NCBI GenBank assembly: GCA_964561215.1
Contig: CAZLOS010000012.1
Location: 1 to 64,000 of the forward strand
Direction of reading: 5' to 3'
From: JAJFUV01 sp964561215
Lineage (GTDB): Bacteria; Acidobacteriota; Terriglobia; Bryobacterales; Bryobacteraceae
DNA: 64,000 nt
Position numbers and translations under genes: made by a program
Shown here: positions 18,214-27,856 of the stretch, one piece after another
Layout: each line of letters opens with the position of its first letter
How positions within the stretch are numbered: position 1 is the first letter of the stretch
The notes under the pieces: model-generated
What the model was told of the DNA's origin: nothing
The model's database searches: none
The model's input: only the letters and a program-made list of their open reading frames with translations

Positions 18214-21200
18214 ATGAAGCAGCGATTCTTCCTGGATATGATGTTGCTCATCGCCGGCGCGGCCCGGCTTCAGGCCGACTGGCCCATGCTGGGTGCGAAT
18301 CCCAAAAGGACCAGTTGGGTGGCGGACGAGGTCGAGGGGACGCCTTCGGTTGAATGGTTCAGGGTCATCGATCCCTATGTGGATCCCAAGACCCAAGTCA
18401 TTGCAGCCACGGTGAGCGGGGCGCCGGCGGCCCCGCGAAGGCTGTTTGTTTCCACTTCACGCGGGTTGTACTGTTTTAACGCCGACGACGCGTCCGATTT
18501 GTGGGTCTATGGTACGGAACTCCCGCTGGGACACTCGCCAACTTACTCTAACGGTGTACTCTATGTGGGCGGACTGGACAGACGTGTTCACGCCGTGGAT
18601 GCTCTAACCGGAAGGCCGAAAGAAGGGTGGTCTTTCCCCGAAGCCGGCGCCGGCTTTGAGACAAACCCGATCGTGGCCAACGGTCGCGTATACATCGGGA
18701 GCCGTGACGGCCGGTTCTACTGCCTCGACGCGAACACGGGGCACGTGATTTGGACCTATCCGCGGCTCGACGCGCCCCCGCTGGAGCCGATCTTGTTCAG
18801 CCCGGCCATGAGCGACAACGGACTGATCTATTTTGCCTCGAACAATTCCAGGGCGTATGCCATCCGGGCGTCCAGCGGCGAGCTTGTTTGGGAATCTGCC
18901 AAGTTGCCTGGCGCCGGTTTCCATTCTTACTGGCCGGTGGTCTACACGGATCGCGCCACAGGGAAGGATTACCTGGTCTTTTCCGGATCCAAGAAGTCCG
19001 CTTTCGGTTCGTTGGGAGGATACGACATAGCGGACCCGGAGCACTACTTCAAGGAGAATTACGACATCTTTGCCAAGGGTGACCTTCCGCTGGCACAAAC
19101 CAGTGCGGGCGATTGGGTAGCCGGAACACGCGTTCTGGACGCGGGTGCGATCAGTGGTTACTTGAGGGACAATCCTTGGAGGCGTCACTGTTTTGTGTTG
19201 GCCGCGGACACCGGCACGGAATTCACCTTCGAAGCAGGATCCTACGCGCCGATGAACTGGACGGGCGCCACCCACGGCGGAAACAAATACCCGCCCATTG
19301 TCGGTTACGACAACGTCCTTTACACCCATCGAGGACTGATGGCGGGCGGGAACATGGGCACTCACGGCTTTCTCTCTGGCTGGAGGTTCGGCACGAGATA
19401 TGTAAGTCAGATTTCCAGTGACCAGGGACCCGCGGATGAGCCCATTTCCTATACCGCGGGAGGCCGCTTTCTTTATTGGTCGGAGGGCTTTAACTCCAGC
19501 GGTCATCAGGCAACGTACGGCGCCATTGAGATCGCCAGGCCCATGGGCAACAATGCGCGCCTGTATTACGACATCGTTCCGCCCGAGACCAAATACACAG
19601 CTATCAACCTCGAAGGGACGTTCGGCAAGAACGGAATCTATAGCTACTTCGACGGCCGCACGTGCATGTCGCAGGTTCCTTATAACAACAGGCTCTACCT
19701 GATCGCCGGCAACTCGCTCTTTGCATTGAGCACGGGCGGGAGCGCGCGCCAAGGTCCTCTCGCGTCAAAGCCCACGTTCAGTTCTCCCGCGCCGTCGATG
19801 CTTCCCGCCGAACTCAAACGGCGTCTTGAGGAGCAGGTGCAAAAGATGATCAGTGCGGGTCATCTCCGTCCTGGATACCTGGATTCCGGGGAATGGACTG
19901 CGGCCACCGCCGGCATGTATTGGCCCAACGTATCCGGCCATAATCTGGGACAGTATTTTTCGAATCCTTTCGACACGATTCTCGCCTTGATCCAGGCACT
20001 GCCCCATCTGTCCGCCTCCGTGCAGCAAGCCGCCCGTGCCTACATCCGGGATGAATTCAACTGCGCCGGGTATTGGACGGGGCACAAAGCCTATGAGGTC
20101 GCTGACATCGGCTGGAAAAACGGTGCGTCTCGAGAGATCTTCGACGACACGCCGCCCATGACGGCCCTTATTTCGAGGGCTACCGACAATCCCAATCTGA
20201 GTTTTGCATCCGTGCCGCGCGCCTATGTATATAGGGTGGCCGACCAATTCAATGTCGGGAGCTATCCGCAGAACGCCTTCTATGGCGCATGGAAGTACGC
20301 TCAGTTGGAGATGACCTCCGCAGAGGCAAGAGCGATGTTCGACGCGATGAAGGGCAAACTGCAAAACCCGCCGGCCTTGAGCAACAGCGATTTACTGAAG
20401 CACGTTTATCTGTTGAATTACTACCTGATGGGGTATCTCGGCTACATGGAGCTTGAGAAACTGGCTGGGTATACCAAGGACATTGCCCAAAGCACACTCT
20501 ACTCGAAATACACCGAATTGCTCGCTCTGCGTGTCACGAAGTTCAGCAAGGACACGCCGTTCACTCCTGAGGATGGGACTTGGCAGGACCTGAACGTGGC
20601 AAGGAATTTCATGTACCTCACGCCGGAACTTGCCGCGGCTTTGCGGACAGAGAAGCTGGCGGAGGCACAGTCCGCCGTGGCCGAGTATAACGAGGTCGCA
20701 CCTTATTGGTTCGTCACAAAGTATGACCGGTCGAACATGGAGGCCGTATGGGCGCCTCTGTACAGCGCTGATGCCCTTTTCCAGGCCAAAGCGTTGGTCC
20801 TCAAGGAGCCATACGAGGGACTGGCGAAGTATGTGGATGTACCGGCTTTCTATCGCGGAGACTTGTTCTACATTCGGAATCTGACGGGGGCGCTAAACGC
20901 CGCGAGTTCGGTAGCTCAGGGCTCGTGTCCTTCATCGCTCTCGCCGCGCTATCTGACGGCGCCGCAAGCCGGGGGAACATGGACGATTGCGGTGACGAGT
21001 GCAAGCACGTGCGGATGGCTGGCTGCCAGCGACATATCTTGGCTTGCGGTTACCAGCGGCTTTGCGGGCGTTGGAAACGGGAATGTGCAGTTCACGGTTC
21101 AGGCGAATACTGGAACGGCTGCACGTACTGGAACTATTGCAATCGGCGGTCAGACGCTCATCGTGCAGCAGAACGGCACCGGCGCCGCCGGCACTCGTCC

Positions 21201-21915
21201 CGTGGTTACCGCCGCGGTCAACACCGCCCACCTTCAGCCTGGTTTTGCCTCGGCTACCTGGATCACGCTTTACGGAAGTAACCTGGCTCCTACCAGCCGC
21301 GCCTGGCGGCTATCGGACTTCGTCGGAAATAAGTTGCCGACCCAACTCGACGCCGTCTCAGTCAACGTCAACGGCAAGCCCGCTTTCATCAGCTACATTA
21401 GTCCCACCCAAATCAACGCTCTGGCTCCCGACGACGCAGTGCTCGGCTCCGTATTGGTCGAGGTCATTGCGCCCAACGGGCTCAGCGTTCCGGTTGCGGC
21501 TGACAAGAACACCTATGCGCCGGGCTGGTTCATGTTCGATCCGGACGGGCGCAAGTACATTGCCGCGGTCCACCCCGATGGTGCGTACCTTGGGAGGGCC
21601 GGACTCTATCCGGCGTTGGACTTCCGTCCCGCCAAGCCTGGAGATACCGTCGTCCTCTTCGGGACTGGCTTCGGCCCCGTGGATCCTCCTACCCCTACTA
21701 GTGACCTGGTGGCCCGGCCAGGCCAGCTCACGAATCAGGTTACCGTTCGGATAGGCGGTTTGGTGGCCGAGGTGCGCTGGGCCGGACTTGTGTCCCCCGG
21801 ACTGTACCAGTTGAACGTCGTCGTGCCGAATGTTCCGGATGGGGACCAAGAGGTGATTGCAGAGATCGCCGGCTTTGTTAGTCAAGCCGGCGCATGCATC
21901 ACTATTCACGGATAG
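18214..21915 (+). CDS. secreted PQQ-like beta-propeller protein with BACON and TIGR03437 C-terminal domains
   Basis: About 1233 residues from ATG 18214 (a TTG at 18193 is less likely because the signal peptide begins MKQRFFLDMMLLIAG). Residues about 20-520 hold PQQ/BamB-like propeller repeats, such as GVLYVGGLDRRVHAVDALTG, GRVYIGSRDGRFYCLDANTG and GLIYFASNNSRAYAIRASSG. A helical region with no family I recognise follows (about 540-900). Then comes a BACON-type beta domain (AGGTWTIAVTSASTCGWLA, WLAVTSG) and a final 230-residue domain of the TIGR03437 type known from Solibacter proteins (ITLYGSNLAP, VVLFGTGFGPVDPPTP, GLYQLNVVVP). Probably cell-surface or secreted; no catalytic residues seen. 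It follows the glycosidase by 129 bases on the same strand. Confidence 0.8.
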   Translation: MKQRFFLDMMLLIAGAARLQADWPMLGANPKRTSWVADEVEGTPSVEWFRVIDPYVDPKTQVIAATVSGAPAAPRRLFVSTSRGLYCFNADDASDLWVYGTELPLGHSPTYSNGVLYVGGLDRRVHAVDALTGRPKEGWSFPEAGAGFETNPIVANGRVYIGSRDGRFYCLDANTGHVIWTYPRLDAPPLEPILFSPAMSDNGLIYFASNNSRAYAIRASSGELVWESAKLPGAGFHSYWPVVYTDRATGKDYLVFSGSKKSAFGSLGGYDIADPEHYFKENYDIFAKGDLPLAQTSAGDWVAGTRVLDAGAISGYLRDNPWRRHCFVLAADTGTEFTFEAGSYAPMNWTGATHGGNKYPPIVGYDNVLYTHRGLMAGGNMGTHGFLSGWRFGTRYVSQISSDQGPADEPISYTAGGRFLYWSEGFNSSGHQATYGAIEIARPMGNNARLYYDIVPPETKYTAINLEGTFGKNGIYSYFDGRTCMSQVPYNNRLYLIAGNSLFALSTGGSARQGPLASKPTFSSPAPSMLPAELKRRLEEQVQKMISAGHLRPGYLDSGEWTAATAGMYWPNVSGHNLGQYFSNPFDTILALIQALPHLSASVQQAARAYIRDEFNCAGYWTGHKAYEVADIGWKNGASREIFDDTPPMTALISRATDNPNLSFASVPRAYVYRVADQFNVGSYPQNAFYGAWKYAQLEMTSAEARAMFDAMKGKLQNPPALSNSDLLKHVYLLNYYLMGYLGYMELEKLAGYTKDIAQSTLYSKYTELLALRVTKFSKDTPFTPEDGTWQDLNVARNFMYLTPELAAALRTEKLAEAQSAVAEYNEVAPYWFVTKYDRSNMEAVWAPLYSADALFQAKALVLKEPYEGLAKYVDVPAFYRGDLFYIRNLTGALNAASSVAQGSCPSSLSPRYLTAPQAGGTWTIAVTSASTCGWLAASDISWLAVTSGFAGVGNGNVQFTVQANTGTAARTGTIAIGGQTLIVQQNGTGAAGTRPVVTAAVNTAHLQPGFASATWITLYGSNLAPTSRAWRLSDFVGNKLPTQLDAVSVNVNGKPAFISYISPTQINALAPDDAVLGSVLVEVIAPNGLSVPVAADKNTYAPGWFMFDPDGRKYIAAVHPDGAYLGRAGLYPALDFRPAKPGDTVVLFGTGFGPVDPPTPTSDLVARPGQLTNQVTVRIGGLVAEVRWAGLVSPGLYQLNVVVPNVPDGDQEVIAEIAGFVSQAGACITIHG

Positions 21916-22121
21916 TCGCGAAAGTACCAGTACTAGCGACAAGTTTGAGAAAGCGCGTGGGAAGGCGCTTCCCCAACCGGAGTCGTCTCCTCACAGCAAA
22001 CAAAAAAATAAGATCCGCAACCGGGAAATTACATGTACAATCGATCTTGGCCGGGAAGCCCACCGGGATAACTCGGCTCCGGCAGGACCGTTCCGTCAGG
22101 CTCCTTGTAGGGGGTGAGGGT

Positions 22122-23657
22122 ATGCGTTACTTCTACGTCAGAGAGCACTCCGCCAGCCGGCCTGTCCTCGTTGCTGCTTTCGCAGCGTTGATTGCGGCCG
22201 TCACGCCAACAACTCTTCGTGCCGACGATCTTATTCCGGGGTATTTGAGCCAAGTCAGCTCGGCTAACTTGGTCTCCGTGGCGACGGATCTAGTGACGCT
22301 GTATGGACCACGCCGCGTCGACTTCTTCCGCCCGTATGTAGATGGCAATTGCACATTAGGCTCCACGGTATACCCCAAGAGCAACATCGAAATGTCTTCC
22401 GATTACGTGAGCGCGCGTTTTCAGGCGATGGGCTACGCCCCGGCGTCCGTCACCATGGAAGCGGTGCCAGGTGGGCTTGGGCACAACGTTTACGTTACAA
22501 AGGTCGGCAGCGTCTATCCAAACGTCTACATCGAATTCGGAGCTCACCTTGACTCAGTGCAGTCACCCGGAGGAAGCGACAATGCGTCCGGCGTGACCGC
22601 GGTAGTCGAACTTGCACGCGTGCTCAAGGATTATCCCAACCGCTACTCAATGCGGTTCGTTCTTTGGGTCTCGGAGGAAGCTTCCGAAAGCGGCGTTTAC
22701 GTTGGGTCCGCGTATCACATTCAGCAGGCCCTCTCACGCGGTGAACAGATTAAGGCTTTGCTGAACATGGACCAGATCGGTTGGAGAGCTTCGTCAGTTT
22801 CCACCGATTACATGAACGAAGTCTCATACGCAGGCGCCGAGTCTGAAGCCATCGCCAATCTGTTTAGCCAGGTCCGGACCGATTACGGAATTGCTATCGG
22901 CTTTCGGACGAACCAGGGTCTGCTGAGTTCCGACCAACAGGTGTACTGGGACCGCGGACTGGTTGCGGTCGGTAGCGAGGGAGGATTCTCGACCTACCAT
23001 CCCAACTACCACGGTTGCGGCGACACTGTCTCCAACATTGACTTCACGAATGTTCTCCGGGTTGCACAACAAAACCTCGCGGTGAGTTTGAGGCTCGACG
23101 GGGGCAGCACGAGTTCAACCCTCACCACCACGCTACTGAACTCGACGCCGAACCCGTCGCTGTATAACCAGGCAGTAACGTTCACCGCCACGGTGACGGC
23201 GGCAGTAGGTACCCCGACCGGAACAGTTACATTCAAAGACGGCGCATCCACAATCGGGACATCCGTCCTCAATTCCAGCGGTGTGTCCACACTGGTAACT
23301 TCTTCACTTTCAGTCGGCTCCCATTCTGTAACAGCTGTCTACAGTGGAGATGGCAGCCACGACGGGAGCACATCGAGCCCAGTTGTTCAAGTAGTATCCT
23401 CCAGTGGCAGTCCGGCACCGGTAGCCGTCGCCCTCAGCCCTAATTCCACGACCGCGGGAGGAGACGCTTTTGTATTGACCGTCACGGGCACCGATTTCGC
23501 TCCAAGCTCGCTGGTCCGCTGGAATGGCGCGAATCGGACCACCACGTATGTTTCCGCAACTGTGCTCACGGCGGCTGTCCCGGCATCCGACATTAGCGCC
23601 TCGGGAACGGCTTTTGTGACCGTCTACACGCCGGCCCCAGGGGGCGGGACTTCCCAA
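22122..23657 (+). CDS. secreted M28-family zinc aminopeptidase with Ig-like and IPT/TIG domains, 3' part lost in assembly gap
   Basis: Start ATG 22122 has the purine-rich GGGGTGAGGG just upstream and gives a clear signal peptide (RPVLVAAFAALIAAVTP). The peptidase domain has the M28 zinc ligands: GAHLDS, GSDNASGV, WVSEEASESG, NMDQIG and YHPNYHGCGDT. It is followed by an Ig-like repeat (SLYNQAVTFTATVTAAVGTP to HSVTAVYSGDG) and an IPT/TIG-like domain (VALSPNSTTAGGDAFVLTV). The gene then runs into 100 N; the fragment beyond the gap is probably its C-terminus. It is the last of three large secreted proteins on this strand. Exported amino- or carboxypeptidase activity is likely; the beta domains probably anchor or present it. 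Confidence 0.85.
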
Positions 23658-23757
23658 NNNNNNNNNNNNNNNNNNNNNNNNNNNNNNNNNNNNNNNNNNN
23701 NNNNNNNNNNNNNNNNNNNNNNNNNNNNNNNNNNNNNNNNNNNNNNNNNNNNNNNNN
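23658..23757. other. scaffold gap of 100 N
   Basis: Exactly 100 N, the conventional filler for a gap of unknown size. It lies within a region coding for repeated beta-sandwich domains, where short reads often fail to assemble. The true distance between the flanks is unknown. Confidence 0.98.
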
Positions 23758-23758
23758 T

Positions 23759-23881
23759 GCGACGCTCCACCAGCCATTCAAAGGGATGTTGGACGATCTC
23801 CGGATTTACAGCGGCTGTCTCAGCCAGGCCGAGGTTCAGGCGGACATGAACACGCCGGTGGGAGGATCGCCCGCGCCATGA
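23759..23881 (+). CDS. C-terminal fragment, LamG-like (concanavalin-fold) domain tail
   Basis: The open frame right after the gap reads ATLHQPFKGMLDDLRIYSG and continues CLSQAEVQADMNTPVGG before stopping at TGA 23881. FxGxLDDLRIYxxxLSxAEVQ is the standard end of LamG/jelly-roll domains in secreted bacterial proteins. This frame differs from the one given by reading straight through 100 N, which shows that the N count is arbitrary. It is most likely the end of the M28 peptidase gene before the gap, but a separate gene is possible. Confidence 0.8.
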   Translation, partial: ATLHQPFKGMLDDLRIYSGCLSQAEVQADMNTPVGGSPAP

Positions 23882-23949
23882 TCAGCGGCTTCACTCCTTC
23901 GGGCGGACCGGTGGGCATAGTATGGTCGCGCCGGAGGAAATTGTAGCTC

Positions 23950-24354
23950 TTACTTCTCCGCACCCGGAACCCAGCGCAGCGCATTTTCGCGGAAGATCTT
24001 CCGCAGCGCTTCGGGCGGCAGAGCCAGCCCCTGCACGCGGCCTGTTCGCGTCTCGATCCATTCGGCGCTCGAGAAATACTTCCAGTCGAGCGCGTAAATA
24101 TCGCGCATCGACTTGATCGTTTTGCCGGCGTCCGCTTCTGGCCCGAGGCTCAGATCCGTTCCGTACAGCACGCGGTCCTGGTAGCGTATCAGAAACGCGC
24201 GGATGTTGAGCGCTCCGAGCATCCTGTAATACTCAGGCGAGGCCTGGAGCACGTGCACGTGCGCGTCGATGCGCTCAAAATCCGGCTGGCCGGCCATGAC
24301 CGGGCACGCCAGGCCGGCGACCGCGAGCGAGATCACGATTCTGTGACAGGGCAT
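23950..24354 (-). pseudogene. amidohydrolase (amidohydrolase_2 family) remnant with internal deletion
   Basis: 134 residues with a signal peptide, then IDAHVHVLQASPEYYRMLGALNIR, joined directly to a C-terminal piece AFLIRYQDRVLYGTDLS and PPEALRKIFRENALRWVPG. The first piece carries the HxH metal motif and the second the YGTD aspartate motif and C-terminal helix of TIM-barrel amidohydrolases, normally about 300 residues or more. The central barrel, with its other metal-binding histidines, is missing. The frame is kept across the junction near AFLIR. It cannot be an active hydrolase. The join could be a natural deletion or a misassembly. Confidence 0.7.
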
Positions 24355-24426
24355 AGGGCTTCCACATTATCACCACAAGGCACTCACGCCGGCTTGATAA
24401 GATACTCTCGAAGTCCGCTAACCGAT

Positions 24427-24897
24427 ATGCCACGTTTCCAGTTGCTCGTGAATGGACGGCGGCGCACGATCGAGGCCGAGTCCGGCGCCACTCTGCTGAG
24501 CGTGCTGCGGGACCGGCTCGATCTCACCGGAACGAAGTACGCTTGCGGTGAAGGAGTGTGCGGCGCGTGCACGGTGCTGCTGGGTGGCAAAGCGGTGCGC
24601 GCCTGCGTGACCACGATTGAGGATGTGGGGAACCTGCCGGTAGTGACCATCGAAGGACTGGCTCGTAACGGCAAGCTCCACCGCGTCCAACAGGCGTTCC
24701 TCGACGCGGGGGCGTTCCAGTGTGGCTACTGTACACCGGGCATGATCCTGGAAGGTGTGGCTCTGCTCGCGCGCGAACCGTCGCCGGACGACGCCCGGAT
24801 CAAGCGCGAATTCGAAGGGCATATTTGCCGGTGCGGCACTTATCCGCGCATCATAGAGGCCGTGCGGCTGGCCGCGAAGGGAGGCCGGCGTGGCTAG
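24427..24897 (+). CDS. 2Fe-2S subunit of a molybdenum hydroxylase (xanthine dehydrogenase/IorA/CoxS type)
   Basis: 156 residues. The N-terminal ferredoxin fold has the first 2Fe-2S cluster motif CGEGVCGACTVLL, and the helical domain has the second, QCGYCTPGM and HICRCGTYPRI. This electron-transfer subunit partners the molybdopterin subunit encoded immediately after it, with an 8-base overlap. No FAD subunit gene is present, so electrons probably pass to a cytochrome or other membrane carrier, as in isoquinoline 1-oxidoreductase-type enzymes. The start ATG 24427 gives the usual MPRFQLLVNGRRR beginning. Confidence 0.93.
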   Translation: MPRFQLLVNGRRRTIEAESGATLLSVLRDRLDLTGTKYACGEGVCGACTVLLGGKAVRACVTTIEDVGNLPVVTIEGLARNGKLHRVQQAFLDAGAFQCGYCTPGMILEGVALLAREPSPDDARIKREFEGHICRCGTYPRIIEAVRLAAKGGRRG

Positions 24898-26854
24898 ATC
24901 CGCCGGCCCGACCCGCCGCGAGACGTTCGAGACAATCGGCGCGGGATTCGTCTTTCAGTTTGTGTTGAAGGGCGCCCCAGGCACGCAGCTCGGTGCGAGG
25001 TTGCGTTTCGATGCCGGCGGCGCGGTGACGTTGCTCACAGGGAAGGTCGAGCTCGGGCAAGGATCGCGCACGCTGCTCACGCAGTGCGTGGCGGAAGAAC
25101 TCGGCGTCGCGCCGGGCAAAGTGCGCGTCGTCATGGGCGACACGGCGCTGGTGCCGGACGACGGCGGCACCTATGCCAGCCTCACCACCCCGCTCACGGT
25201 TCCCGTGGTGCGCCAGGCGGCGGCCGCAGCCCGCCGCATGCTTGAAACCATGACGCCCGCCGAGGCCGTACAACGCGAGATCCCCGTCGAAGTGGATCTC
25301 ACGCCACCCGCCAAGTGGAAGACGCTGGGAAAGCCCATGGCGAACGTGAACGGTCGCGCGATCGTCACCGGGGCGTTGAAGTATTCTACCGACGTGAAGG
25401 TGCCCGGTATGCTGGCGGGCAAGGCGGTGCGGCCGGAGGCCTACCAGGCCACGCTGGCCGGCTTCGACGCCCGGGAAGCCGGGAAACTGCCAGGCGTGAA
25501 AGTAGTGCGCGAGGGAGATTTCCTCGGAGTGGTCGCGCCCGATGAGGCCACGGCGGCGCGGGCGGCCTCGCTGGTTCGCGCGGAGTGGCGCGCCGAGGAA
25601 CTCGTAGCCGCCGCGAAACTCGCCGAGCATTTCACCAAGACCGCGGTCGCCCCGGTGGCGAACTTCGCCACGCGCTATCCGCCCTTGCTGGAGAGGGGCG
25701 ACGTGGAGCGCGGCCTCGCTGAATCCGCCGGACGTCATGAGGCCGCCTACACGCTGCCGTTCATCGCGCACGCGCCTATCGAGCCGCGCGCCGCGGTGGC
25801 CTATTGGGATGAAAACGGATTGACCGTGCTCGGCGGCTCGCAGGTCCCCTTCGCCGTGCGCGGCCAGTTGGCCGCCGCTTTCGGCATCCCGGACCGGCAA
25901 GTCCGGTTGATCTGCTGCGACGTGGGGACGGGATTCGGCGGCAAGCACGGACCGGAAGTGATGCTGGAAGCCGCGCGCCTGGCCAAGGCGGCCGGCAAAC
26001 CCGTGCGCGTCGCCTGGAGCCGGGAGGAAGAATTCGTCCGGTCCTACTGCCGGCCGGCGGCTTTCATTAAGGTACGCAGCGGCATCTCGGCCGGCGGCGG
26101 AATCCACGCCTGGGATTTCCGGAACTACAACTCCGGTGCCGCGTCCCTCACCGTGCCGTACGACGTCGCGAACTACCGTTGCGCTTTCTACCGTGCCTCG
26201 TCACCGTTGCGGCAGGGCCCTTACCGGTCGCTGGCGGCGGTGGCCAACACGTTCGCGCGCGAAACGCACGTGGGTGAGTTGGCCGCGATGACGGGCCTGG
26301 ATCCGGTCGAATTCCGGTTGCGCCACATTACGAACGCACGCCTGCGTGAAGCGATCGAGCGCGCCGCCGAGCGCTTCGGCTGGGGCAAGACGCGCGAAGC
26401 CTCGGGCATGGCGTGCAACATCGAAAAGGGCGCCCACATGGCGCTGTTTGTCGCGCTGGAGGTCGCGGATGGCCGCGTCCGGCTGACGCGCATGGTGGCG
26501 GCATTCGATTGCGGCGCCGTGCTCAATCCCGACAACCTGCGCAACCAAGTCACCGGCGCGATCATGATGGGGCTGGGCGGCGCGTTGTTCGAAGAACTCC
26601 GTTACGACGCCTTCAAGGTTGTGAACAATCGTTTCAGCGACTACCGCGTACCTCGATTCGCCGACCTGCCGGCTATCGACGTAATCCTGATCGACCGTCG
26701 CGAGGCGGTGCCTGCCGGAGCCGGCGAATCGCCCATCACCGTGGTCGCTCCGGCCATCGGAGCCGCCCTGCAACGCGCGACAAAGAAATGGTTTCGCGCG
26801 CTCCCCTTCGAGAAGGCCCTCGCTCTGCCCAAGGATTTCAGGGAACAGCTATAA
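24890..26854 (+). CDS. molybdopterin-binding subunit of a molybdenum hydroxylase (IorB/aldehyde oxidase type)
   Basis: 654 residues, start GTG 24890 overlapping the 2Fe-2S subunit. The N-terminus RRETFETIGAG resembles a twin-arginine signal, as in related IorB-type subunits that are exported. Family features include TGKVELGQGSRTLLTQ, VMGDTALVPDDGG, the aldehyde oxidase a/b hammerhead (ITGALKYSTDVKVPGMLAGK), GTGFGGKHGPE, QGPYRSLAAVANTFARE, FDCGAVLNPDN and the catalytic glutamate region PAGAGESPITVVAPAI. It hydroxylates an aldehyde, purine or N-heterocycle using water; the substrate cannot be assigned. At about 650 residues it is somewhat short but holds all core motifs. Confidence 0.9.
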   Translation: MARSAGPTRRETFETIGAGFVFQFVLKGAPGTQLGARLRFDAGGAVTLLTGKVELGQGSRTLLTQCVAEELGVAPGKVRVVMGDTALVPDDGGTYASLTTPLTVPVVRQAAAAARRMLETMTPAEAVQREIPVEVDLTPPAKWKTLGKPMANVNGRAIVTGALKYSTDVKVPGMLAGKAVRPEAYQATLAGFDAREAGKLPGVKVVREGDFLGVVAPDEATAARAASLVRAEWRAEELVAAAKLAEHFTKTAVAPVANFATRYPPLLERGDVERGLAESAGRHEAAYTLPFIAHAPIEPRAAVAYWDENGLTVLGGSQVPFAVRGQLAAAFGIPDRQVRLICCDVGTGFGGKHGPEVMLEAARLAKAAGKPVRVAWSREEEFVRSYCRPAAFIKVRSGISAGGGIHAWDFRNYNSGAASLTVPYDVANYRCAFYRASSPLRQGPYRSLAAVANTFARETHVGELAAMTGLDPVEFRLRHITNARLREAIERAAERFGWGKTREASGMACNIEKGAHMALFVALEVADGRVRLTRMVAAFDCGAVLNPDNLRNQVTGAIMMGLGGALFEELRYDAFKVVNNRFSDYRVPRFADLPAIDVILIDRREAVPAGAGESPITVVAPAIGAALQRATKKWFRALPFEKALALPKDFREQL

Positions 26855-26881
26855 TTCACCTATTGCAGTGAATAAATTCCT

Positions 26882-26886
26882 GGAGG
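26882..26886 (+). promoter_or_regulatory. strong ribosome-binding site of malate dehydrogenase
   Basis: GGAGG seven bases before ATG 26894. It fixes the start codon and predicts strong translation. Only 39 bases separate this start from the previous gene's stop. A short inverted repeat (TTCAC...GTGAA, 26856-26873) lies in between. Confidence 0.8.
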
Positions 26887-26893
26887 TGGTTCG

Positions 26894-27832
26894 ATGCGCA
26901 AAAAAGTGACGGTTATCGGCGCTGGGAACGTGGGGGCCAGTTGTGCTTTGCGTATTGCCGACAAGGAGCTGGCCGATGTCGTCCTGGTAGACATCGTCGA
27001 GGGAGTCCCGCAGGGCAAGGGCCTTGACATGATGCAGTCGGGCCCCGTGCAAGGGTACGACGTAAGCATCGTAGGATCAAATAGTTACGACGCCACGGCG
27101 AACTCGGACGTGGTGGTAATTACGGCCGGATTCCCCCGCAAGCCGGGGATGAGCCGCGACGACCTGCTGCTGGCCAACTACGACATCGTGAGCGCCGCCG
27201 CCCGGCAGGCGGCCGCGTACTCGCCCAACGCCGTCCTGGTCATCGTGACCAACCCGCTCGACGCCATGTGCTGGACCGCATACAAAGTGTCGGGCTTCCC
27301 GAAACAGCGAGTTGTAGGCATGGCCGGGATTTTGGACACGGCGCGCTATCGGACTTTCATCGCCGAGGCGTTGAGCGTGTCGGTGGAAAGCGTCACGGCG
27401 CTGGTGATGGGCGGACATGGCGACACCATGGTGCCGCTGGTGCGGCTGACCAGCGTCGCCGGCATTCCGCTCACCGAACTCCTGGATCAAGACACCATCG
27501 ACCGCCTGGTGCAGCGTACGCGCGACGGCGGCGCGGAAATCGTCAAGTACCTGAAGACCGGCAGCGCCTACTATGCTCCGTCGGCTGCCGCGGTCGAGAT
27601 GGTCGAGTCTATTATCAAGGACAAGAAGAAAGTGCTGCCTTGCGCGGCCTACATCGAGGGAGAGTACGGTTTCACCGGCGTATTCGCGGGCGTGCCGGTG
27701 AGATTGGGAGCTGCCGGGGTCGAGAAAATCTACGAAGTAAAGCTTAGCGGAACCGAGCAATCCATGCTGGCTAAGAGTGCGGCCTCAGTGGAAGAACTGA
27801 TCGACATTCTCAAGAAAAAGATGGCATCCTGA
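26894..27832 (+). CDS. mdh: malate dehydrogenase, LDH-like type
   Basis: 312 residues, full length for the LDH-like MDH found in many bacteria. It interconverts malate and oxaloacetate with NAD in the cytosol (TCA cycle). The Rossmann motif is VIGAGNVGASCA, followed by DIVEGVPQGKGLDM (acidic residue for NAD preference), ITAGFPRKPGMSRDDLL with the substrate-binding arginines, VTNPLDAMCW and GGHGDTMVP with the catalytic histidine. No other TCA genes adjoin. A small membrane protein gene follows on the same strand. Confidence 0.96.
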   Translation: MRKKVTVIGAGNVGASCALRIADKELADVVLVDIVEGVPQGKGLDMMQSGPVQGYDVSIVGSNSYDATANSDVVVITAGFPRKPGMSRDDLLLANYDIVSAAARQAAAYSPNAVLVIVTNPLDAMCWTAYKVSGFPKQRVVGMAGILDTARYRTFIAEALSVSVESVTALVMGGHGDTMVPLVRLTSVAGIPLTELLDQDTIDRLVQRTRDGGAEIVKYLKTGSAYYAPSAAAVEMVESIIKDKKKVLPCAAYIEGEYGFTGVFAGVPVRLGAAGVEKIYEVKLSGTEQSMLAKSAASVEELIDILKKKMAS

Positions 27833-27856
27833 ATCGGGCACTAGGAGGCATCCCTC

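Noticed and set aside
23760..23849. Read-through of the peptidase frame after the N gap
   Set aside because: That frame is Arg/Ser-rich without domain pattern, while the frame one base earlier gives a clear LamG tail.
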